Of a stretch of 64,000 nt of DNA, positions 25,166 to 36,905 are shown piece by piece. How positions within the stretch are numbered: the stretch's first letter is position 1; each line of letters starts with the position of its first letter. The position numbers were made by a program, and so were the translations under genes. The notes under the pieces are model-generated. The model ran no database searches. It was not told the origin of the DNA and saw only the letters and a list, made by a program, of their open reading frames with translations. Source of the DNA: Liolophura sinensis (Eukaryota > Mollusca > Polyplacophora > Chitonida > Chitonidae); the NCBI RefSeq assembly GCF_032854445.1, contig NC_088300.1:71896984-71960983 (forward strand), written 5' to 3'.

Positions 25166-26400
25166 TATATTTTATGGAAATGACACAATGATTTGGCGGT
25201 AATTCAGTTATATTAATTATATATGACAAGAAGAAGAAACGGCTTCTTCAACAAAACCAAGAACAGGGTGGCTGCAGCAAAATGCGGAACAAAGCTTGTC
25301 CACTAACAACTCTTTAATGTGACAGGATAATCAAATTTTTTGAGGTAGTCAATCATTTGATGGAGTGGAATTCTAACAGGTGGCCAAACAAAAGCACATC
25401 ACCAGATGATACAGTTTGAAACAAAATGCTGAAAAAATCTAAATATAACATATTTACAGAGAGAGAAAACGAATCTTAATCACAAACATAAAATTTGTAC
25501 AGTCTTGGCGCAACATGTATGAATGTCATATCGTGATCTAGACGCTGTCATCCTAAATGTACTGTCACTAGTACTTTCACTAAACTCTTGAATATCCACA
25601 CTCCGGGTCATTCCACTACTGACCGTCAGTAAAATATCCGACTTCGGGAAGCAACACAGGCAAACATCATCTAATTTCACTTGGACATCAAAAGATCCGC
25701 TTTACAGGCAGAAATGCACTACGCTAGAGTCTTCAATTCCATTGATCTATCGCCAGAGTTGAATTTCTCGCTTTCATAACTTTTCTGAATGTTTTAAATA
25801 TTTTTCTGTCATACCCTTGGCCTGTCTGTTTTTCTGTATAGACAGGCCTATATACACATAGTGGCAGAATTATGTTCAGTTCAAGTAATTTACAAGGTTG
25901 TCCGCCAGAAATTCCGTCCATGCCTGTACTTCAAGCATATCCACAAAGACTAAGTAGACCTTCTCCTTAGAAGACCAGGATCCGAACAGAAAGGCAAATC
26001 CCAGTTCATAATTACCCTACTCTAGGTATTTAGCATATACATTCTTTATTACCGCAACAATACACACGCTCTTCTACGAATGGACTTCGTTCATTGTACT
26101 GGGCTGAGGGACGGTCATTGTAGGCCTTTAAAATATTATAGAAGCTGAATCGTCTTGAAATTCTTCATACCAAACCCGTGTCGTGGCAGAAAACATTAGT
26201 TCCGCGATCAGAATTTTGCTCGTGACGCGTTGAAATCAACGAACGTTACTGTATATATAGCCTACGTCGAACTTTACGATCAAATAAAATAAGCCCACAG
26301 AAATATATTATCGCGTACTGACAATTTAGTTTGCATTAAAGAAATTATTACTGTTGTGTTGATTTCCCCAAGTCACAATTCTTGTCAATTCAAGAATCGG
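25166..26400. other. Intergenic, no assigned feature
   Basis: A minus-strand frame at 25480-25680 is open for 66 codons but lacks recognisable motifs or paired splice sites. Otherwise unremarkable sequence. Confidence 0.4.
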
Positions 26401-26404
26401 CGGT

Positions 26405-26516
26405 TGACCATCCTCGTGAGGCCGTGTTGAGAATATGCGGTCAGCGATACTCGTGAGGCCGTGGTGAGAATATGCGGTCAGCGATCCTCGTGAGGCCGTG
26501 GTGAGAATATGCGGAG
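26405..26516. repeat. 37-bp tandem repeat, three copies
   Basis: Three copies of TCCTCGTGAGGCCGTGGTGA followed by GAATATGCGGTCAGCGA, GC-rich compared with the surroundings. Confidence 0.9.
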
Positions 26517-28010
26517 GGAATAATCGACGTGAGAACACACGCTTGTCTCCTCGGTATGACAGTGGCGTGACAGGGCGAGGGTTATATCTGGGACGACTTT
26601 CACGAAATTTCGTCAATTAATTTTTTCGCAACTATTCTAAATCTCGCCACTTGCTGGTGCTATAAACCACACAGTTTTATTTACGAAAAACGTTACCAGC
26701 ATTTTGATCTATTAAATTTTTGAAACTGTCCCTTGATCTCCTAGAAAAAGAAAAACGCTACAGCGAGAAACGCTGAAAGGTTCAAAGCAGACACCATCGT
26801 GACATGAACAAGTGATGCTGACAGCAAGAGTTAAGAGTTGCCAGTAGAAACTTCCGTGGTAATACTGACTGCGACTTTAAACAATCTCCAAATACATAGA
26901 TATATCCCAGACATCTAGGTAACAACAGGTCTGCAGTACAATTCACACCTCAATTAGACCTCAAGCCGGTCACGGTTGATGAGTCAAAACGCTTAGCATC
27001 CAATGGATGCGTTACACGAAATGGGTTCAGTTCCTACTCTGAACCTACATCTAGTCTGATCCACGCTGCCAGTGTTTGTGGGGCCTTGGTGACGATAAGC
27101 GGTCAGCTACGCCGGTGTGGCCGTTTGCACGGTCTTACGCTCATTCAAGAGCTCTTGTCTTTCACAAATATGGGATCGAGCTCTGTATGCCACACGTGGT
27201 CGATGGTTTAGTTCATGCACTCGACCCATCAAAATGATCGTGATGTTATAAGTGGTGACTTCCTGAGTACAGTATGGTATTAAATAACCATCGTATACAT
27301 AAAATTAATCACGTTTTGTTTTATTCTGAAGTGCTTCAAAGACCCATGGTTTTCCGCCTAGATGTGGTATACATAAACCATTCCATGTAGGCTTATGTCC
27401 AAGAAAAGGGTATCGGTCATACATACTGCGAACAGTCACAAAACGGTAACGCGTTGATGTGTTCATATGTATGTTATTTGTACCATCTAGATAATTGTCT
27501 TTCAGTGTGGAAATGCCTTCACTCACACAACGACAGGATATTGGCCCTCTGAAATATTTTGTATCAACTTGTCCTCGACGATTTCACCACTTAAGACTTG
27601 CAATGGAGAGTTAGTCATCCTAGTGGAATACATTATGTAGTCAAAAGTCATTCTTCAGGACACGCGGGAAAATGCACAACGAGGTCATGTATGGTCCAGG
27701 GGAAAGCTCAACAAAAATAACCAGATCATCTGCATCCTTGACAGCATCAGGCAAAAAAAAAGATACAGTTGGAAAGAATTTATGGAGTAATTACACAAAG
27801 ATGAAACAGACTTTGCTGTGTGTGGGACTATCATTATATCTATATATATGTAGTTTTAATTGTGCGACAAACAAGTATCTGTCGTCATCGTATGAGTGAA
27901 AACTTGACAGGACGATATCCAAGCGTACATCCACGAATATCACACAACTATACACTGGTAATAACCAGTTGTAGGAAGCCACCTATTTGTACGTATTAAA
28001 ATGTTAACAT
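26517..28010. other. Intergenic, no confident feature
   Basis: A tRNA-like stretch around 26985-27045 (GGTTCAGTTCC resembles a B box) may be a decayed SINE head. No gene is supported. Confidence 0.4.
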
Positions 28011-28014
28011 TTGC

Positions 28015-28175
28015 CGATATCTTCGGTGGACTAATTGTTAGATCGTCGACTCTAATCAAACCCGGATCGGGTCATAACAAAGGTTATCAAAATGATACTT
28101 GTTGCTGCCTCACTTGATCTTCAAAGAACTGAAAGGTAAGGAAACAGGAAGGGCTGGGCCGGCAGCTATTTTAGC
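28015..28175 (+). mobile_element. SINE-2 head and body fragment
   Basis: CTTCGGTGGACTAATTGTTA, AACCCGGATCGGGTCATAAC and ATGATACTTGTTGCTGCCTC follow the order of the SINE-2 head and body. The tail is absent. Confidence 0.55.
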
Positions 28176-28329
28176 ACTACATTAAGGCATGTATTATATT
28201 TAGGCATTGTCTTCTGGCAATTTTCAGCCCTTTACATGCTCTCAGTGAATCTTGACGTCAGCGTACAAACCAAAAACGCACTTATTCTAACAAAGGCTGA
28301 GGAATATCGAGAATCCCGCTTACGGTTTT

Positions 28330-28510
28330 GTGCTGTCGAATACGACAGTAGGTTTGTACTGTCGAATATGACAGTAGGGTACAAAAATCGCACGATGAAG
28401 TACGACAGTTTAAAATTGTGGGTCTGCATGTTGCTCACGTGTATATTGCTCACGTGTATGTTGATCTCCTAGGTTAATCACCTGTAGGTTGATCACCTGT
28501 ATGTTGATCA
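28330..28510. repeat. Cluster of short palindromic and direct repeats
   Basis: CTGTCGAATACGACAG and CTGTCGAATATGACAG are 6-bp-arm inverted repeats. They are followed by repeated TGCTCACGTGTAT and TTGATCACCTGTA units. Confidence 0.6.
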
Positions 28511-29816
28511 CCCAGAATACTCAATAATGATTACGAGGCCGCATGGATTTCAGTACAGATATCCATGTCTGCCCAAGATTTTCATGCCGTAGTATATCAT
28601 GCCAAAAATGCAAGGATGTCACAGCGTTTAAGTAAGGTGACAACGAACTACACGGATGTTCTTCAAAGGAATTGTATATTTGGTCTGATATGTGGTCATA
28701 CAAGTCGCGTCCTTAACTGAGTGTTAAATACCGTGTGATTACCAGAGCCAGTTCTGATAGGAGGTTCCGCTGACGTAACTGAACGCCGGGTGGGTAGACC
28801 GTGTAGTCCATTCGCAATAATCTCCGCCGCAGACAGTATAAGAATTGATGAAAAATCTTCGATTCCTGAAAAGGAATAAATACATCACACATGAAACAAG
28901 ATAATTGGGTGTACGTGCAAAACGATAAATACATATATTTAGGCTTGTCACAGAGAGTAAAAGTATTCCTGAAAGCAAACACAAAACCGGTCCAAGTGCT
29001 TCTGTTCTAAAATATTTCATAATTTTCAAAGTTTGGCTTAAGAACAAAAAAATCTGGGAAATGGGTATCAAGTATAATGTATTGCCGATTTCTAATAATG
29101 TAACTAATACCTTACCTCTGCGATAGTTCAGTTCTTCTAGTCGTTAATGATCGAGTGTTTGTAGAAAGCGTTGTTGAAGGGAGAGCTGAGGTTTAGATAC
29201 CGGGTCAAGCTCACCTCAGACAGGTTCGGGGATGGTTCAGACACTCAGGTATTGTACACGGAGACACCTGAATCCGACGACACCCGTAATACAGGAAAAT
29301 GAATACTTTCTGTTTAAGAGGGAATGTAAACTGATTTTAGTGTGGGTAAAATAATACAGCGGTGTAGAGCCACAGCTGTTTGCTTGACTGTTGTTTTGAA
29401 AATTAATTTTCGCTATGCAGCCTTCCTGCAGAAAGCCGATTCAACTGTAAACACACTGACCATGCCCTTTCTATGTAACAAATTGCTACGTACCCAGCAA
29501 ATTCATCGCACAGATCAGTAGTTCGCTTATCCTCTTTTTTTTGAACTGCCAAATTTACCAAGTTCAAAGTCCTAGATTTTTTTTTCTTTTGACAATTGCT
29601 GAGCGGACATAATTCTTGTCAATTTCTGTGAGGGGCCCACTAGGAAACTTCTTCACATAGCTGGCTCCACATCAAATGTTAATGCGTGTAACTTACCTAT
29701 ACATTTATCTGATTGGTGTTAATTTTAATGCCGTAATTTTCATTATTCACTTATGAAGCCAGCCAGTTTGATATATAAGTAGGGGAAATCGTATTTTCTG
29801 GAGTACACCACCACTA

Positions 29817-29910
29817 GATTCCTTTCCACTAAAACCGTCTGATTTAATGTCGCAGACTAGCGGCGAGAGCTGGATTCGAACATCCGACATTATTGATCTG
29901 CTACGCACAG
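29817..29910 (-). mobile_element. tRNA-like SINE head remnant
   Basis: On the minus strand GATGTTCGAATCCAGCTCTC carries an exact B-box (GTTCGAATCC). No cloverleaf can be drawn around it, so this is a SINE head remnant rather than a tRNA gene. Confidence 0.45.
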
Positions 29911-30078
29911 CGAACCAAGACGAACCCATAAAAATGCAAAAACAATTCACACACTATAAGATATGTGTAGGTCTTAAATGTTTTAAGATATGTTAACAGT
30001 GATTACGATTTACCACTAGACAAATGTAATCTTGACTAAAGGACGAGCATATATTACAGAAATCATAGGAATCTGTCA

Positions 30079-30243
30079 TGGGGGGGGGGGGCACAACCAT
30101 CCGCAGGCTACTGGCAGACCTTTCCACATACGGCCAGAGAGGAAGCCAGTATGAGCTGAACTAGAACTCACAGATGGTTAGCGTGCGAGCGCGGCGTAAT
30201 GACGCCGCGCTCGCACGCTAACCATCTCCACCACCGAGCCCCC
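30079..30243 (-). mobile_element. SINE-1 variant with palindromic head
   Basis: Body CACAACCATCCGCAGGCTAC and GAGAGGAAGCCAGTATGAGC are SINE-1 on the minus strand; the 3' part is cut off at a G12 run. The head region contains a perfect inverted repeat: arms 30173-30196 and 30203-30226 (24 nt each) around TAATGA. Confidence 0.8.
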
Positions 30244-30506
30244 CACAAGAATCTAAGAAATAAAGAACCAATCAGACCTCTTCATAGCAAAAGTATTTAC
30301 CGTCGTGCCAAGAATAGATTTCCAAGTCGGAGTTAAACCAAGGTTGTTGTATCATGCCAAGGAGAAGACAGTCTGTATTCTGCTTCACGGCAAATGCTTT
30401 ACATGTACCTCCAAGGGCCACGCATTTGCTCATGCACTCCATGGGTGATGTGTGAGGCATGGGCTTCAATTTTCTCCAAACTATTGCACTTTCGGCATGA
30501 CGTTTA

Positions 30507-30692
30507 CATTTATTTATTTTTTTGATTGGTGTTTTACGCCGATTTCAAGAATATTTTACTTACACGACGGCGGCCAGCATTTTGATGGGAGGAAACCGGG
30601 CAGAGCCCGGCGAATACCCACGACCATCCGCAGGTTGATGTCAGATCTTCCCACGTACGGCCGAGAGGCAGCCAGCATGAGCTGGACTTGCC
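30507..30692 (-). mobile_element. SINE-1 inserted in PAN pseudogene exon 1
   Basis: Truncated SINE-1 (tail with TTTATTTATTTTTTTGATTG to body CAGCATGAGCTGGACTTG), lacking the tRNA head. It is flanked by a 9-bp target-site duplication TGACGTTTA at 30498-30506 and 30693-30701. Removing it leaves a continuous reading frame across the site. Confidence 0.9.
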
Positions 30693-30805
30693 TGACGTTT
30701 ATAGGCATAACGAGCGTTGTTACCCTCACAAGTACTTACAGAACTTGTAGTGATAGGCCCCACGGCATTTGAGCCAAACAGTACGGGGAGCGTTGCTACT
30801 ATCAT

Positions 30806-32640
30806 GTTCACTGATGGAATGAGGGATAAACAAACGTGTTACAAACACATCTTTTGGCCTCGTAGAAGGATTGCAGGCAACTCTATCACCAGATTTTCAG
30901 ACAATTAATGTCACTTTTGACAGGCATTTCAAAAAACCATTAATGTTAGAAGATACAAGCTAATGACGCTTAACAGTGATCTGAAGGACCGGGCAGCCGC
31001 GGCTTCCATTAACATCTGTTAATCAATAAAAGTGGGCAAATGTTGTGGGTTTTCCAAATCTTCAAGTTATAAGAAGTATACCGACAAAAATATCGTTTAA
31101 ATAATAGTCATGGAACTAGTCTGAATTCATACGCAAGGTAGAGAAAATAGTAGGGAGGAGAAGGGTAAAAGACATAAAAATCGACTTTCAACAATAGTAG
31201 AAGTTTTGGCTGGGTGAAAAATGCCCCACTGTATCATTTGACTTCTCAAAAACATTGGACACGTTTTGGTGACGTTGATTTAATGATCACATGTCTCGTC
31301 CTGTTCCCAGTGTACAAATGACACCACTTTTCCTTCATTACCTCCTTAGAGTCACAAAGTTTCAACTCCTCATTTTCCACAATCGTTCCCTGACGTATTC
31401 TACGTACCGTAAATGTTAATAGATTAGCGGTGTGACGCCAGGGGGAGGGAAACAGCCACATGATACAGTACAACATTTTTACCATCCTTGATAAAAGAGT
31501 TCATACACGAAACTCCTTGCGTCAGAAGTAAGATGGTATTCAGGGTATAGCCTAGATTTCCCACATGTCACATTCGATAGTGTGTCGATGGGAGGAAAGC
31601 TGCCACAGCTTATCATTGCGAGACAACGTGTGCAATAGACGTAAAATATACCATGTACCAACATCGTATGCGACGGGCAAAGTTAACATGTCCGTCACAG
31701 GCACTTGAAACCAACCAGCAGAGCAAAATAAAATGCTACATTATTTTGTGCCCTCGAAAAGTAGATGAGATTCGTAGGCCTAAGGTGCGTCTGAGAACAT
31801 TTGAGCACGAATGTGGGCCTCATGACCAAAAAAAGATTTTGGTTGTGAATAACGTCACAAGTATTCATAACAACATGTTGTTTCAAACATATCTATATCA
31901 GCATGTACAGTATAATTCACACTTTATTAAATAAGGGATAATTACTTTCATTATTAAACGTTATGCGTCCTGTTGTACTCATCTTCCTACCAACAAGGTT
32001 GATACTTGCTACAGGCTTCGTTATCACCCTTGCGCCATAGTAAATATAAAAGTCGTCAGAAACCTACTCTTTCGACAGCCAATGATATTGCGGTCCGCGT
32101 TCTTCCGCCAGGGCATTTTCAGTCCATCACTGAACGTCCCTAATAAGGGTGTATTTTGTTGTTTCGAAGTAAATACATGTGCGCTCGGATCCGATTTTTC
32201 CTTGTCACAACATTATACAACAGCAGTAATCAGTGCTATCCATGTGCTTTTTTTGAAAAGAATAAGCAGTGGAAAGACAGCGTACTATCTACCGGTGATG
32301 GTGAAAGATTCCGAACAACCGATAGATGTATCCACGTGGGTGTGCAGGGAGTTATTATTATTTGTTTTTCGCTAGCATTTCTACCTCTGGTGTGAAATGA
32401 ATGTATTCCATACACTACATACTTCTCACTACAGCCATACCCATTACAGTTGTTTTGAACTCCTGTCAGTGTCAGTAACTCGGGTGAAATCTGAATGAAC
32501 CGTGGATCATGTACATTTGTGAAGGACTGGGCTTTGAGAATTAATGTGACTCAGTAAATCAAGGTAGATGATGACGGATATGGTTAGTTTGATTATATGA
32601 AGATAGCTGTATATGGCGTGTTGTATTTGATTCTGTTGCT
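30806..32640. other. Intergenic, no assigned gene
   Basis: Minus-strand frames at 31246-31485 and 31479-31664 are open and slightly protein-like (SCGSFPPIDTLSNVTCGKSR), but I find no convincing splice sites and do not recognise the sequence. Nothing else is supported. Confidence 0.4.
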
Positions 32641-33300
32641 TTACCTACCTGTCAAAGTCTTGACTGGAAGAGAAATATTAGATCAATAGAGAAACTATTG
32701 GTCGTAGCTCAAATCCGTTGGCATACTACTGAAAGAGCATGTCTTGGGCTACAATGTGGTGCAAGTTTCACATTTCTGGCTCTCATAGTTCTCGAGTTAC
32801 AGGTCATTGAAATTACGTAACTAAATTTGGTTTTTGACTATATCTCAAAATGTTACAAAGATATGCAAAATATAAAAGCAGATTCGGAATCATCGGCATA
32901 CATCAGAATACGTTAAAAAAATTGAAATTTCAAACCTATTTGTGACGTCACAGCTTCGACCAGTGGCGAGCTTCTAAAGTTTTCACCGGAAGTCAACGAT
33001 AGGTCAGCTTATTCTAACTACCAACGGTCTAGCTGCATATCAAATTTCAAAACAATCGGATCTGTGGTTCTTGAGAAGAAGATGTTTAAACGATTTCATA
33101 TATAATCCAATATGGCCACCAAACCACGTGACATAACAAAAATCGGGCTCTGTAGTGCACAGCTTCAGACATCGAGGAATAATACTGCAAAATTTCAAGT
33201 CAACCGGTCGAGCGGTCTAGGCTGCAGGCTGCACACAAAATCGGTGGAATAATACGAACAATTTCAATAGGTGTCCCGCCGGACCCCTAATAATATTTTG
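32640..33300. repeat. Probable dispersed repeat of unknown class
   Basis: Non-coding stretch with phrases such as CAAATTTCAAAACAATCGGA, TGGTTCTTGAGAAGAAGATG and CAATATGGCCACCAAACCAC, ending in GTCCCGCCGGACCCCTAATA. The ending GTCCCGCCGGAC resembles termini I have seen in dispersed animal repeats. No open frame, terminal inverted repeat or target duplication is visible. Confidence 0.4.
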
Positions 33301-33439
33301 TTAGACCTTGTGATGAATTTCTTCCCCATCTAATATGATGAACATTGAAGTCAAACATATGATTGTTTAAAGGCATACAACATTGACTTAGAATGACTCT
33401 CTTAAGTGTTATTACATATACAGGCATGTATACTGGCGA

Positions 33440-33945
33440 GGAAAGCATTAATCAGGTTCAATTCTCATGGGCTCTACATGTTTTCCTTCCACCATACCGG
33501 CCCCGATAGCACAGATGGTAGAGAGTCCGCTTCGGGAGGCGGTAGATCCAGAGTTAATCCTGGGTCGGGTTACACGTTAGACCTTAAATGAGAAAGTTGT
33601 GACTTTTTCGCTTTGCCTTCAGCATTAAGAGGATAATGCAACGACTGGTTGACCCATTTCAGTGTAATGCTCGGGCGGAGCGGCTTACTTGACTTTGGTA
33701 AGGTGTCTCGGTGAAGCAGGACTACACAAAAGAGCGGCGAAAATCCGCCATGCAACAAGGAGGCACATCAGATCCACTCTAAGGACTCCTTCGTCGTCAT
33801 ATGATTGAAAAATTGTTAAATACGACGCTAAACCCCAAGCACTCACTTATTCACTCCTTCCACCATAATGCTGGCCGCCGTTGTGTAAGTGAAATATTCT
33901 TGAGTACGGCGTAAAACACCAATCAAATAAATAAATTAATTAATC
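33440..33945 (+). mobile_element. SINE-1 split by a SINE-2
   Basis: The 5' part (about 33440-33496, CATGGGCTCTACATGTTTTC) and the 3' part (33868-33945, ATGCTGGCCGCCGTTGTGTA to AACACCAATCAAATAAATAA) are one SINE-1 interrupted by a SINE-2. Confidence 0.8.
33497..33855 (+). mobile_element. SINE-2, full length, 359 bp, nested
   Basis: tRNA-like head (CCCCGATAGCACAGATGGTA, GAGAGTCCGCTTCGGGAGGC) and tail (CATATGATTGAAAAATTGTT, AAATACGACGCTAAACCCCA, then CACTCACT repeats). It is flanked by a 12-bp duplication CCTTCCACCATA at 33485-33496 and 33856-33867, which is SINE-1 sequence. Confidence 0.88.
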
Positions 33946-34331
33946 AACTTCAAGAAATCGGTTGATCATGATTATCAACCGATCTCGTAAATAACTTTAC
34001 GTATATAAAATATTTTCGGTTCCCCTTGACACATATTACAGCTTGATATTACAATGTGCTTTGGCTGACGTTGTATATTTCATGTAATGCACGTATGCAA
34101 CCCCAGCTTTAATTTAACACTGACTTCTCCGTATTCAACAAGTGACTTGAGCGCCTAGAGTACTCAAACCAACATCAGCTCATTTAAAGTTAATCGCTTG
34201 GTTCAAGATGCTATAAAAAGAAAAAAACATATACGGATCAACAAGTTAAATAATAATATTTTATATTCAATCCAGGGTAAAATGTGACAGCAAAGGTTCA
34301 ATTCATAAAAGTATTTTCACACTATAGATTT

Positions 34332-34505
34332 TTGAGTGAGTGAGTGAGTGTTCAGGGTTTAACGTCGTACTTAACAATTTTTCAGTCATAGGATGACGAA
34401 GGAATCCTTAGAGATGCGATGTGCCTCCTTGTTGCAGGACGCATTTCCACCGCTTTTTAATCTAGTCATGCTTCACTGAGTAAGGCAAGTTGCACATACG
34501 CCCTC
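34332..34505 (-). mobile_element. SINE-2 3' fragment
   Basis: Begins with GAGTGAGTGAGTGAGTG, then TTTAACGTCGTACTTAACAA and TTTTTCAGTCATAGGATGAC, the reverse complement of the SINE-2 tail. Confidence 0.8.
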
Positions 34506-35031
34506 GGTTCACGTCCAAACAGAAAACGACCCCAAAAGGGTATGGCACCGCCACCAGGTTATCGTACATGTAAATATTACTATGATGGAAAGTAAATGGG
34601 TGTTAGACAATATACCACTCTTTAAGAGAACTGAAGAAAAATAACGCATTTCAGCTACCAAATAGGTATTTTTATACCTTAATTTTTTCCCCGAAATCAC
34701 TTCGTGCGGGAGTATGTAAAGCCGTATTCATAGTTATTACTAACTGCAGCACCACATATTTAATGCCTGAAAGGTTAAAGAGTTTAAGTGCCAGTCCGTT
34801 GGAAGTTTAAAGTCCATTGACCAATTAGGTCGCGTTTCGAAACCACACCTAGCTGCTTTCTTGGCTGGAACATTCAAGCGGTTTGTCGGGTTAAACACAA
34901 GTCAAATAAATAAATACGAATTGTAGTACAGCTATAATAGTTTTTATGTTGAAACAGTGTTCTATTAAATTAATATATGTTCATTTTCTTAATGATTTTG
35001 ATCTGGCTTAAAAATTATCTTTTTTTTATAG

Positions 35032-35109
35032 ATGGCTCCCAAGTCTTTACACGGCATGGCCCTATTTGCTAATGCGCGCGCTCGTCACAGGTTAGCTCTG
35101 GCTGCCAAG
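35032..35109 (+). CDS. Isolated exon-like segment beginning MAPKSLHGMA
   Basis: A T-rich acceptor (CTTTTTTTTATAG) directly precedes an ATG; 26 codons (MAPKSLHGMALFANARARHR and six more) run in one frame to a good donor (AAG-GTAATA). Phase 0 at both ends. No partner exon is established; a phrase [12 protein letters not shown] at about 35419-35455, just before the TA repeat, might be one. I do not recognise the protein. Confidence 0.3.
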
Positions 35110-35460
35110 GTAATATTTACATATACGATAACCTCATGGCGGTTTGGACGTGAATTGAGGGCGTACGTACAAGCTGCATGACATGGTTAATTTCCGAAAT
35201 CCCACCTTCCTCTCCCTTAAGGGGCTTTGCGTGCTCTCTTATTTTCCTGTATCATATGTTGCCTTTTTTCGGACCCACCTTTGCGGGTTATAATTGCTTT
35301 AACATGTATTAATTACAAATAATGAATTCACAAGATATTTTAGCCTTCATCTGTTGTATTTATTTTAATATCTTAATTTCAACAAATTTGTCATTTTTTC
35401 TGTGTGACCATATAAACCAATTCTGTCCATTCTGTGGTAAGAAGCCACCACCAGGTAACT

Positions 35461-35800
<340 letters not shown>

Positions 35801-36035
35801 ATATATATATATATTCATGTTTATGGCTAATGTAGTTGTTGTGATCAGTGTTTAAATATGTGTCTCATCTATATAGCAACAAATTCAAAGCGTTTCTCGC
35901 CAACAGGTGTTGAATAATAGCACGTGTGTCACCACACGTGTATCGAACGAATAGGCCTGCTAAAGATCTACATACCTGTTTCTACAAGCTATGTAACTAT
36001 AACACAACGGCATGGTAACTTATAATACAGTATAT

Positions 36036-36130
36036 AGATGGCGGCATGGACTCGCCCTGCCACAAGAAGACACAATATATGTACGCCTAATGACTCCTCG
36101 TCGTCACATGAATGAAAAATTGTTACCAAA
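36036..36130 (+). mobile_element. SINE-2 tail fragment
   Basis: ATGGACTCGCCCTGCCACAA, CCTAATGACTCCTCGTCGTC and ACATGAATGAAAAATTGTTA match the SINE-2 3' part. Confidence 0.65.
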
Positions 36131-36252
36131 AGTATACATACATACATATATATGCCAAAAGGGTGTAAATGTATCAATAGGGTGGATTTAATTTTTAATC
36201 AGATTTTTCAACTGGAAAAAATACAACAGTAATTTACAAGTGATCAGGTCAA

Positions 36253-36344
36253 TTTATTTATTTATTTGATTGGTGTTTTACGCCGTACTCAAGAATATTT
36301 CACTTATACGACGGCGGCCAGCATTATGGTGGGTGGAAACCGGG
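36253..36344 (-). mobile_element. 5'-truncated SINE-1 with 13-bp target duplication
   Basis: TTTATTTATTTATTTGATTG through CAGCATTATGGTGGGTGGAA is the SINE-1 3' end. GTGATCAGGTCAA flanks it at 36240-36252 and 36345-36357, a perfect target-site duplication. Confidence 0.92.
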
Positions 36345-36362
36345 GTGATCAGGTCAAGGACT

Positions 36363-36905
36363 GGGAAATGCGTACACGTGTTACGAGTTGCTGCGTAACG
36401 GTAACTCGTGACATTTCCCAGTCGTTCCCCTTACACATTAACTCATGATAACATTTCCCATTCGTGTTGCTTATACAGTAATTCGTGACCACATTTTCCG
36501 GTCTTGCTGCTTACACAGTAACTCTTGACAATTTTCCCCAGTCGTTCCGCTTACAAATTAATTCGTGACCACATTCCCCAGTCGTTCCTCTTACAAATTA
36601 ACTCGTGATCACATTTACCACTCGTTCCGCCTACACAGCAACTCATGACCACATTTGTCAGCCGTCCTGCTTACACAGTAACTCGTGATCACATTTACCA
36701 CTCGTTCCGCCTACACAGCAACTCATGACCACATTTGTCAGCCGTCCTGCTTACACAGTAACTCGTGATCACATTTCACACTCGTTCCGCGTACAGGGTA
36801 ACTCGAGACTATATTTCCCAGTCGTTCCGCTTGCACAGTAACTCGTCCACAAATTTTACAGTCGTTTGGCTTACAAAACAACTCGACCCCATAATTCCCA
36901 GTCTG
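36363..36905. repeat. 40-bp minisatellite
   Basis: About twelve units of ACAGTAACTCGTGATCACAT followed by TTACCACTCGTTCCGCCTAC with substitutions. It starts right after the duplicated target site of the SINE-1. Confidence 0.93.

Larger units (their letters stand above)
28739..30805 (-). pseudogene. PAN-domain secreted protein, disrupted inverted copy (copy C)
   Basis: Minus-strand homologue of the genes at 54.2 and 61.4 kb. Exon 1 (30805 down to 30301) encodes a similar N-terminus (VATLPVLFGS) and PAN core (CMSKCVALGGTCKAFAVKQN), but a SINE-1 at 30507-30692 splits it inside the codons for AYKRHAES. Exon 2 (29309 to 29116) keeps its splice sites yet has three stop codons, each replacing a Trp of the sister genes: TGA at 29247-29245, TAG at 39-37 of block 29100, TGA at 29130-29128. 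Exon 3 is missing: only 250 bp separate exons 2 and 4. Exon 4 (28865 to about 28739) is open but lacks about 12 codons present in copy A (the GWFVVLDADDHC stretch). The accumulated lesions make a functional product very unlikely. Confidence 0.85.

Noticed and set aside
29817-29910. Functional tRNA gene on the minus strand
   Set aside because: B box present but no acceptor stem or cloverleaf pairing.
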